From Manihot esculenta (lineage: Eukaryota > Streptophyta > Magnoliopsida > Malpighiales > Euphorbiaceae): a stretch of DNA of 64,000 bases. Of this stretch, positions 33,791 to 45,300 are shown one piece after another. Each line of letters begins with the position of its first letter. The first letter of the stretch is position 1. The notes beneath the pieces were generated by a model. That model did no database searches and was not told the origin of the DNA. It worked only from the letters and a program-made list of their open reading frames with translations. Location: positions 4,036,325 through 4,100,324 of the forward strand of contig NC_035171.2 of NCBI RefSeq assembly GCF_001659605.2. The letters run 5' to 3'. Made by a program: the position numbers and the translations under genes.

Positions 33791-36700
33791 AGGCTCTTAT
33801 TTATTCATTATTCAAAGGTGGAGTAGAACGCTTAGAAATTAACTTTACCGTGTGACTTGATATTATGGTGTATTGAGATTTTCAAGACTTGATATTTAGA
33901 GCATTTGATGTAACTTGAACCCTTATTATATTTTGAACTTATATATTAATTTTCTTTATTAATGCAAATGTTTATTATTATGCTTTTGAGTTCTATTGTA
34001 TTGTTTAAATGATTTGATTTATAATTAGTACAGGAGGAAATATTGTGAATCGGGTTAAAATAATAAATATCTTGGGAGATTTTAGTTTTAATGGGACCAA
34101 TATAGTTAAACCCCTTGAAATTTGAAATTAATTATAATTTATATTTAATGAATTAATTAAGATTTATGACACTATTGAAAAATAGTGTTTAGATTTAATT
34201 AGTATTTTTAATACAATTTAGAAAATAGTATTAAATAGATTAGAGTTATATTTTTTTACATTAATAATTAAATTAATTATTAAATAAAAGTGTTTTTGAT
34301 ATTGGGTTGAGTGAAATCAATGCTCTAAATATCTATTTTATTGAGTTCTTAATTCTTTTATACATAGATATTTTTTTATTTTATTTTTAGGTTTATTTTA
34401 GTTTATAAGATTTTGAATTAATTAAGTTAATTCTCACTCTTATTAATAAAATTAGTATAAGTCTTTAATATTTAATTTCAATTCCCATAGAGACAATAAT
34501 CGCTCGTCACTTTATTACTTGAATCGTAATTAATGTTATCGACGTATAATTCGCATTGATAAAATAATTAAATTTAAATATTACATTTTAAATAATAAAA
34601 AAATAAAAAATAATCTCATTAATTTTATAAATTATATATTTTTAAATCTCGTAAACTAAAAAAATTAACTTTAAAATAAAAATTATAACTTTAATTTTAA
34701 TTTTTCAGAAATTAAAAAAATTAAAATAATTTCTACATGTTACTTTAAATTTTTTAGAAATTTAACTAATTTTAATTTTATAAAAATTAAAAAATAAAAT
34801 ATATTTTGCACATCATTTTAAACTCTTTTTTAGACATATGACTATTTTTAAATTTTGCACAAATTAAAAAATTAAAAAAATCTCTTCATATTAATTTAAT
34901 TTTTTTCAAGATTAATTTTAATTTTACAAAAATTAAAAAAATAATTTATGTATATTATTTTAACTTTATTTCAGAAATCTTACTAATTTTAATTTTTTAG
35001 AAATTTAAAAATTATTATATCTGAAATAATTGCAGAAAAATAAAATAACGTGTCTGCAAAATATACTATAAATGCAAAAATATGATTAATTTTAATTTTT
35101 TAAAAAATAAAAATAAAAATAATTGAATTGATATATTACATTCTTAATAATAATAAAAATATAAAAAATTTAATTAGTATTATATTCAAACCAAATACAA
35201 AAATTAAGAAAGAGAATATAAAATTAAAATTAGGATGTATAATGGAATATAAAATAATTATTTATTAATTAATCAACAAAAAATTATATAAAATATCTAA
35301 ATCAATCCAAACCGATTATTAACCAATAAAAAAAATTATATAAAATATCAATTCAATATAATCATTTAACCAAACTTATTAATTTAGATTGGATTGGATT
35401 TTATGGATTCGACCTGAAGACCTATCCTTCTTAATGATGTTCTTGATTAATGATTTTAACCTTTATATGTAATGGAATAACAATTAGTTATACATTGAAC
35501 AGTCATCTATTAGCTGTATTAATTAGACAAATAGCAACAAATAATTTTTAAATTAATTAATTAATTAATGAAAATCATCATTGATTCTGAAATTAAAGAT
35601 TCAAATTAATTATTCATTGACACTCCGAGATTTAGTCCGGTGAAAAGTGCATCTTAGTAAACTTGAGAGGTTTAAGGTTTTACTCCCCCAATCCCTATTT
35701 TCAAAAAAAAAAAATAATTATCCATTGATAGAGTCATTATCATGAGTGTAGACATTCATATATTGTATGATTATGTATGAGAGATCGAGCTTATCTTCTC
35801 CATTGTCTTAAAAAATAATTTATTAAAAAACAGCAACTTGTTAATTTATATAACTTTTATTAATTAAAAAATATTCATCCTAAATAAATCAAGTGTAGTT
35901 AATAAATTCTCCTCTTTATGCTTATTCCTTTTTGGAGAACGTATTAGCTGGATTTTTCTTTTGACATTATTCAAATAAAATCATTAACTTAAAAAAAATT
36001 ATTTCTTTATTAACTTTTTAATTATACTATATTAAATGCATTAACTTTTATTAAATATTAAAAAATATTTTAAATATTTACTTAAAAAAATAATATTTAA
36101 TAAGAGATTATTTTAAAAATAAAATAAATTAAATAGAATTATAATAATAAATTTATATGTTATTATAGTTTAAAAAAGAAAAGTGAATAATAATTTTAAA
36201 ATAATATAAAAAATAAATAAAAATTATAAGATGGAGAGAATATATTATTTTAAAAAAAAATTATTTTATAGTTTATATGATACAAAATTAATCTCTCATT
36301 TTTTTTAAAATACATTAAAATAATTTTAAAATTTTGAAAAATTTACTAATTAAATATTTCATTAATTTTAATGGTTAAATATTTTATTATTTAGTACATG
36401 TGATATAAAAAAATTTATTAATTAATTATATATTTTAAATATATTTTTTAAAATTAAAGTATTAATTAATGATTTTTTTTTCAATAAAAAAATTAAATAA
36501 TAAGTTTTCTTTTTTAAACAGAGAATTCAGGTGTGAAACGCTAAAGTTTCCCTCTTCCTGCGATCTCTTCACACTATTATATTATTGCAAGGAACTCTGT
36601 CCGTGAGTCACCTACTTATAGTCCTAACTATAAAATAAATACTTATATTTTGATGTAGATCTAGCTTAATTTTGTATTATTTCATTGCTAGTTGGAAAAT

Positions 36701-37190
36701 AATAATAAAAAAAAAAAGAAATCATCTTTGATGATCATGTGCGGTGAATATGCTGATTCTGTAGCTAATTAAACAACATGGAAACTGTAAATATAAGCTT
36801 AATTATTATTTATGCTTTTAATGGTGTCAGTCCCAATTTTGACTCTTCCGATAAAGTGGAGGCCATGAGGTTTAACGTTTTTGTTGGATTTTCTGAATTT
36901 ATTAAAATTAATTTCTACAAAAACATTTTTGAAAAACACAATCTATTTAAAAAAAATTACCAATTTCCATAAAAATTAACTAAAAATAAAGTTTTACCTT
37001 TTAAGTTCTTAATTTATTCTATATATTAATAAATAAAGTAAAATATATAATTCAATTTACTGTTTATAAAATTAATATTTTTTAGTTACAGAATTTATAA
37101 TTTCATTATTACCATATTATTTATTTACTTTTTTTAATTTGATATTATAATTTACATATTTATTTATAATTTGTCTAATAATTTTCCCTC
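33791..37190. other. AT-rich intergenic DNA without recognisable genes
   Basis: This is very AT-rich sequence full of A/T homopolymers and ATTAATTA runs. Both strands were scanned: no open frame with recognisable domains, no RNA gene and no LTR ends. It may contain eroded small transposons. Confidence 0.6.
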
Positions 37191-37194
37191 TGTG

Positions 37195-38528
37195 GTCCCT
37201 GTGTGACTCGATGCTACTGCCTTTCCTCTTCCTTAGACCTAATTTCTTTTTTTCTTTTTCCCATAGAAGACGATATGCGTCAATTGACTATCGATGAAAA
37301 AGAAGACGTTATTGTCCCTATTAAGAATTCCAAAGATATTTCGATCGTCACTTATGATTTCTGTATGATAGGGATGTTTTTCACATACAATCCAATCGAT
37401 TTTCAGAATATGCAGACCTCTTTTATAGATTTATGACATCCATTAGAGGGTATTTATTATGGAATTAGAGACAAAAAGATATCTGTTTCAGTTTTTTAAT
37501 AATGTTGATTTTGAAAATATAGTGAATGGGGTCCTTGGTTGTACAATCGATTCCTACTTGGTTGTACAATCGATATAAGGTAATGAAAATCCTCTCCATA
37601 TCCCTCTAACTCATTCTGATTTTTGGGTTCTGATTAAAGACCTCATTTCTGATTACTGATAAGCTTGATGAGGAGATTGCAGTCCGAATAAATGATGATA
37701 CTAAAAAAGGCCAAGAAACACTAAACATAATGTTGTTACATATTTTTCTTCCTCTCAACAGGATGCCTCTAACAACACCCCTGCGAATGTTAATTTGACA
37801 GGCAACAGTGAAGCGGCTCATCCCGTCAAAGGTCGGGATAGCCGAAAGCAATGATTGTCCTGTGTTGGAACTGCCGAGGACTCGGCAATCCTCGAACAGT
37901 TAATGCATTGAAGGATTTGGTTATTAGTTACAAGCCGAACATTTTATTTTTGATGGAAACAAAAACTCTTAGTTATCGTATGAAATTTTTTCGTAATGTT
38001 TTACATTTTGATGGTTGCTTCTCAGTCAATAAACAAGGATTAGGAGGAGACATTTCGTTAATGTGGAAGAATCATGTGTTTGTTTTTGTGGTTGGCTCTT
38101 CTCCAAATTTTATTAATTTGCTTGTTTCAGAAAGTAATATTTAATGGAGGTTTACTGGTTATTATGGGTTTCCGAAATCGCAACGACGACGTCAGTTTTG
38201 AAATCTTATTCGAGTTTTATCTTGTAGAAACTCTCTTCCGTGGCTTTATTCGGGAGATTTTAATAATTTATGCTCGAGAGATAAGAAAAAAGGGGAGTAT
38301 CTTTGTTAAATTATCTTATACAGGGGTTTGATTTTGAATAATTGTAAATTTTTGTTAGACTCTAAAACTGATATTTCTGTTAGATGGGTTCGTCGTAATA
38401 CTACTCTAACTGCTCATACTTTGACTACAGAATCTATTAGATATAATAATATCTCTATTTAGAATAATATCCCTCTTTGTTTAATAAAATTTTATTAATA
38501 CAATAAGTAGTTTTGTTTTAAAAAAAAA
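37195..38528 (+). pseudogene. Internally deleted L1-type LINE
   Basis: Three parts of a plant L1 LINE survive in order. (1) An ORF1 remnant from about 37275 (MRQLTIDEKED) continues in broken frames with features of the DUF4283-type Gag-like domain (PIDFQNMQ near 37390). (2) The start of ORF2 at 37851 shows the endonuclease N terminus WNCRGLGNPRTVNALKDL and FLMETKT. It is open to 38144 and then continues in another frame to about 38330 (motifs FTGYYGFP, YSGDFNN). (3) A C-terminal scrap at about 38370-38440 (VRWVRRNT...AHTL) resembles the RNase H-like end. An A tail closes it at 38520-38528. The reverse transcriptase is missing, so a large internal deletion joins endonuclease to tail. I could not identify a TSD. 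Confidence 0.75.
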
Positions 38529-39026
38529 GTTTGACATTTATTAAGAATTATCATAACCTTTGTTATTAAAGGACAAGCATTTTATTATACCTTATTATAT
38601 TATTGATTTATATAATTTAATATTTTTTTATATAATTATTTTTTCTAAAATAAACTGATAATATTGAGAAATTAATATGGTATAGAATGTGATTGGGCGT
38701 AATTGAATCAGAAATTTAATTAAAATCTTGCTTTCTTTTTTCTTTTAAGTCAAATAATATTGAGACATTAAGTTGATGGAGATATAAATATGGCTCATGC
38801 TTTAGAAATGTTTAATATTTCTTGTTAGGTAATGGATTTTTTCAATCTAATGTTTTCATATATCATGTTCTTTTTTTTTTTGAAGAATCATATATCATGT
38901 TCTTTATCGTGTATCCATTTTTGTGTGAAACTTACTTTTCCATATAATATATATTAATTACTCTTGATTTCTGACATTAATTTTAGATTAATGCAAGTTG
39001 CACTTTTTTTATAAAAGAAAGATAAT

Positions 39027-39040
39027 TTGACCTTGGTCAA
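39027..39040. promoter_or_regulatory. Inverted pair of W-boxes
   Basis: TTGACCTTGGTCAA holds two W-box cores (TTGACC and its reverse complement GGTCAA) two bases apart, about 300 bases before the kinase gene ATG. W-boxes are the known targets of WRKY factors, which control many plant defence genes. Function here is inferred from sequence and position only. Confidence 0.55.
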
Positions 39041-39249
39041 TTGTTGAAAGTCTTCGTCTTATTTATATATAAAATTATTGGGATCTAGGTCTTTTTTTAT
39101 GTTCCTTTATTTTATTGGTCTATATATTATAAATTGTTAATTCAATATTTTTTTTTTTTATTTGATGGGATGATCGTCACCTAACGATTCCAACTCCATA
39201 AAAAGGGCAATGATTTCAACACTCCAATGTCTTTCACACATGTAATTGA

Positions 39250-39270
39250 CTCTCTCTCTCTATATATTAT
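39250..39270 (+). promoter_or_regulatory. CT-rich patch and TATA box of the tandem-kinase gene
   Basis: A run of CT repeats (39250-39260) passes straight into TATATATTATATC (39261-39273). This is a typical plant pyrimidine patch plus TATA box, about 70 bases before the ATG at 39338. A transcription start near 39295-39305 would leave a short leader. Confidence 0.6.
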
Positions 39271-39337
39271 ATCTTGAAGGAAACCTCTGTCCAAGATATC
39301 TTCAACTCCATAAGTCTCAGCGACTGTGCAACTTCTG

Positions 39338-42300
39338 ATGGCTTCTCGCCGGGAAAGGAAAAGGAATGAAAGTAGAGGTACTAATAGTTTTACAGATCTG
39401 AGGGGATCTAGGTCGTCGCCCGAGTTGAATAGAAGTACAAGTATTGGGCCGAGACAATATTCATATCAACAACTAGCAAAGGCCACCAATCATTTCTCCA
39501 GTAACAATCTTCTTGGCGAGGGTGGCTTTGGACAAGTTTACATGGGATCAGTAGGTGGTCAATCCCTTGCTATTAAAAAACTCAAAAATCATCGAGATCT
39601 ACAGTCTCAAGGAAAACTGCAGGATGAGATTATACTTGTTAGCACCGTCCGTCACAAAAATCTTGTTGAACTGGTTGGTTACTGCGTTGAAGGGGCCGAT
39701 AAATTGCTTGTTTTAAAGTATTTTCCTAATAAGTCTTTGGGTTCTCAATTACATGGTGAGTCTCCTTCTTCCTCTTTGAATTTTCATAACTATTATGAAT
39801 ATTAATATAAATAAAAATTGGTTTTTTGTAGAAAGCGAAGAGAATTTAGACTGGGAGACGAGGATGGATATCGCTAAAGGCTCTGCAAGAGGACTGGAAT
39901 ATTTGCATGAACATTGTGAGTATATAATTAACTATATTCATAGCTAATAATTGCCAACCTCTTTAGCTCTTGAGGTTCTATCTATTGTTCTTTGTTCGGT
40001 TAATAATTTATTTTGTCTTAAATTTTTTTATTTTTTTATATTAGGTGATCCTCCTATTATACATTTGGATATTAAATCAGATAATATCCTTCTTGACCAT
40101 GATTTTAAACCAAAGGTAAGATATTTTGATAATAATTTTTTATATTGAAGCCATCATAACCTCAAAAAATATTGTTGGATGTGAAAGTTTTATTTTTAAA
40201 AAATATTGAAATATTATGTGAAACTCCAATAATTTTGCTATTGTATTTAAATAATAATTGAACCTTAATAGGTTAATTAGTTCTTATGATTCAATAAACT
40301 TCACATATTAGCAAAACACCATCCATTTTTATTTCTTCTAACTTTATTTTTTTTATATACATATAGCATAATAAATTAATTAATCTACTTAAAACATTTC
40401 GTTAACTAGGTGGCTGACTTTGGACTTGCACGCATTTTTTCGGAGGCTGCTACTCACATATCCGAATCAGCAATTATGGGAACTAAAGCGTAAGATAATT
40501 TATACATGTCTGAGTTTTTTAATGTCATTATTATATTCTACTTCTAAAATAATTAAAATAAAATAAAATACATATGAAAACAGAAGGAAACTAGTGCTTC
40601 TTTAGATTTTAATTTCTTGAATCATGACATGAATTTTGATTGAGCTTACTAAATTGCAGCTATATAGATCCATATGCAATAAAAACTGGACAGTACTCTG
40701 TAAAATCAGATATTTACTCATTTGGCGTTATGCTTCTGGAATTAATTACCGGAAGAAGACCCATAGAAGAAGACGGCTTTGATGTTGTTGAATGGGTAAG
40801 CGTATGCAAATAGTGTACTTTAAAAATTTATGATATGTAATTGTATAACTAAAATATAGTAAAAGCTATTTAAGATCCAAAACTCACCATTCACATGCAT
40901 TTGAAATTCCCAATTGATGTAAGTCCGACTTAATAAATAGACATAATTATATTTTTATTGATAGGCAAAATTTGAAATTAAAAGTGCTCTGCGGGATGAA
41001 GAATTTGAAGAATTTGTAGATTCTACATTGCAAATGTTTGACCATGGAGAAATGTATCGAATATTGTTCTGCATTGATGTTTGTATAAATAACCGTCCAA
41101 AGTTTCGTCCATCAATGAAGAAGGTAAAAAAAAAAATTGTTCATATATTATGTTAATAATTGATAATATATTCAATAATTTCATTCTTGCTATGCCATAT
41201 AGATACTTCTAGCTCTTGAAGGAATTTTGCCTTTAGACGAATTATGCAAGGAGAAGGGTGATAACAAATTGCCACGGTACCCTACTTTATATAAAGATCC
41301 ATCTCCTATGAAAGCCAATAATAGTACTAAAATGTGGAGATCTACCGATGAAGCTTCATCTAGCGAGAGATTTCAAGTTCGAAATCGGAGTACATCTAAT
41401 AAAATGTGGAGATCTGCTGATGAAGCTTTAATGAGGAGATCTGCTGATGAAGCTTTAATGAGGAGATCTGCTGATGAAGCTTTAATGAGGAGATCTACTG
41501 AAGCAATTAATCGTTTAGCTGAAGGTGTTAAACGTCTTGATCTTTCTAATGATGATGAAGAAGAAGATGATGAAGAAGAGGTTTCAGATGAAGAGGAGGA
41601 AGAAGAACTTGAAGAGAATGAGGACGTTAATGACAATGTAAGTCACTCAATTCTTGTTAATTCAGTTGGATATTGCATTGGAAAACTAAATGTATCAATT
41701 ATTTTATTAATAAGCACATCTTAGACTCTATTTGCTATTAGGGCATGGTCAATTTAGTAACTTTTGTGTTTTTAAATATCTGGTAGTGGAAATTAATTAA
41801 GGGAAATAGCTCAGTAACTTTTATATTCTTGTAAATCTACATATAGTGTTTTGACTATATTCTAAACATTACTTTAAAAATTTTTGTAGGACCTTAGTCA
41901 TAAGTCAAAAATGGCTGATGGAGGAGAGGTGATTGCCTGCCACACCGTTCGGGCATGGACCGAGCAGATGGAAAAGGCACAGAAGGGAAAACAACTGACT
42001 GTGGTGGATTTCAGTGCTGCCTGGTGCCCGCCTTCTCGTTACATGAGTTCAGTTCTGGCAGAGATGGCCAAGAAGATGCCCAATGTCACATTCTTGGTGG
42101 TGGATGTTGATGAATTGACTTCTGTTTCTGAGGAATGGAAAATTGAGGCAATGCCAACTTTTTTGTTCTTCAAACAAGGAAAAGTAGTTGACAAGATTGT
42201 GGGTGCCAATACAGAGGAGCTGCAGTCGACCATTGCAAAGCATGCTGTCGACGACACTCCAACGATATTTACTTATCAACAAATTGAATGGGCAACTCGA

Positions 42301-45300
42301 GGTTTCTCCAAATTTCTCGGTGAGGGTAATCTGGGTTCAGTTTTTAAGGGATTCCTGGATGGCAAAGACTTTGCAGTGAGGAAACTTGAAGATCTTTCAG
42401 ATGAAGAGGAGCAAGAAAAACTTGAGCAGAGTATTAAGACCATTGGCAGTGTGAGTCACCCAAATCTTGTTCAGCAGTTTGGGCACTGCATTCAAGGATC
42501 CAATATATATCTTGTTCTAGAGTTTTTTCCCAGCAACTCCTTGAAATCCCTTTTACATGGTGAGTCATTTTTCTTTATTTATGCATAAATTAATGCCCAA
42601 CGTGATGTTAAGGTCTTGTGATTAAGAAATTTTATTACAGGAAAAACAACACTGGAATGGTCAAAAAGAATGAAAATCGCAATAGATTCTGCAAAAGCAT
42701 TGGAATATCTCCATGATAATTGTGAGTGTATATAATGTCTATGATATTCATTTATATCTTGGTTTTATATAGGTCTTATTTATATGTTTTGAAAAGTATT
42801 GAATTCTTTTAATAGAAATGGATTCATTTTTATCCATAAAATCCTTGTTTGGAATCATTAATTTGAAAAAAATATAAAAAAATAATTTTTTTTGTTTAAA
42901 TTTTTATATTTAGAAAAATCAATAATGTAAAAAAAATTATTTTGAACTAAAAGTAAAATGTTGCTAACATTGTTAAAATTTTACAAGAAATGATTTCATG
43001 TAAAGTTATTTACATCAAAATTACTTAATTAGCTCTTTAAATTTTTTTTTATCTTTTATTTGTTTGTTTGAATTTTAAATTTATTTCTTATTTTTTAATT
43101 AATAACTACTCTTTTAAAAAATTATTTTAATTTAATATTGACTATTAATATTTAATATATTTATAATTAATATTAAGAAATTTATTATATTATTTTATTA
43201 ATTTAAAAATCTCATTATTTTTAATGGTAAAAATTATGTAAAATTCAGATTTTAAATGTTATAAAAATATTAATAATCACATGCGATAAAAATGATCGTT
43301 AAAAATGATAGTTATTTATAAAAATAAATATTTATATTTAGTTTAAAAATAATAAGAATGATAAAAATTAAATCAATTTAAATTTATTATTAATTTATCT
43401 AATATAAAAGACTTGAATTAAATTTTGTTATATTTAATTGATTCTAAATAAATGAATTTTTTTTGGAATATAAATGAATTGAGTTCTATTAATAAAATTC
43501 AATTCTTTTATTAGAAAAATGCATATTAAAAAGATAAAAAAATTATTTATTTAGAATCAATTTAAATATAATAAAATTCAATTGAATTCTTTTATATATA
43601 GTAAAGAAATAAATAATAAATTAGTTTTATTTATTTATCATTTTTAATATTTTTAAAAATATAAATGTTTATTCTTATAAATAATAATATTTTTATTATA
43701 TTGATTGAAAATCATTATTAATATTTTTATAATATTTAAAATTTGAGTTTTACATATTTTTTACCATTAAAAATTACAAATTAAGATTTTTAATTAATAA
43801 AATAATATAATAAATTTCTTAATGTTAATTATAAATGCATCAAATATTAATAGTCAACATTAAATTAAATTAATTTTTTAAAAAGTAATTATTAATTAAA
43901 AATTAAAAATAAATTAGAAAATAAAAAATAAAATAACAATCATTTTTATCATATTTAAAATTTGAATTTTTACATATTTTTTAGCATTAAAATTATAAAT
44001 TAAGATTTTTTAATTAATAAAATAATATAATAAATTTCTTAATGTTAATTATAAAAGCATCAAAGTCAACATTAAATTAAATTAATTTTTAAAAAGTAAA
44101 TTAAAAATAAAAATAAATTAAAAAATAAAAAATAAAATAACAATCATTTTTATCATATTTAAAATTTGAATTTTACATATTTTTTTAGCATTAAAAATTA
44201 TAAATTAATATTTTTTAATAAATAAAATAATATAATAAATTTATTAATGTTAATTATAAATGCATCGAATATTAATAGTCAATATTAAATTACATTAATT
44301 TTTTAAAAAATAATTATTAATTAAAAAACAAAAAATAAAAAAAAGAAAAAAAAATCTTAATGGTTAACTAAGTAATTTCAATATAAATAGCCTTAAGTGA
44401 AATCATTTCTTATAAAATTTTAACAATATTTTTTTAATATTTATTTTTAATTAGAAATTAATTCTCACAAAAATTCAATTCTCACAAAAATTTAAAGAAT
44501 TGAATTTCTATATTATTAGTTTTACTAAACACAAAAATTTAGAAAAAAAAATTATATCTTTTAAATTTTTTTAAAATTAGCCATTTCAAATAATAGTATA
44601 AAGTTTTTATTTTCTTTAGATTTTATGCTATTAATTTATTTTCAAATAAAGTTTTTCATTTTTTATATATACAGGTGATATTATACATGGAAATATCATG
44701 ACAAATAATATTCTTGTTGATAAGAATTTCCAGTCAAAGGTAAAATAGTTTTGTTTATACTAAAGCTAAATGTCAAAATTTATTAGGTACAACAATTAAT
44801 CTACTAATTTTGGTTTCAGGTTGCAAATTTTGGACTTATCAAGCATTATAGATCTGAGAGAACTGATGTGTAAGAAAATTCTTTTTTCCCCTTTTCTTCC
44901 TAATATTTACAATGCAACCATGGTATATTTTTGAATTAGTTAAAAATAAACTAAAAGCAGAATCTAAACGTTGTTTATGAGGCTTCTCTATTGAAAATTT
45001 TTATTTTCTAATTTCTTATTTCAATTCTATATTATAGGTATGCAGATCCTGATGATAGAAAATGTAGCTTTGAAGAATCAGATGTTTATGCTTTTGGTGT
45101 TGTACTTTTGGAACTGATTACCGGCAAAAATACTAAAGATATTGTTGATTGGGTATGCAGTTATCATTAATTAAGTGATATATAATAGTTAATAGAGGAT
45201 AAAGGCAATAATTTTTTTTATGTGAAATGTATGAATTTATTTAAAAGAATAACTGATACAATTTTTTTTTTATAAATATTCAGGCAAACACTCTAATGAA

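Noticed and set aside
36778..36972. 64-codon plus-strand frame in AT-rich DNA
   Set aside because: Very AT-biased composition, no domain, no promoter or splice context.
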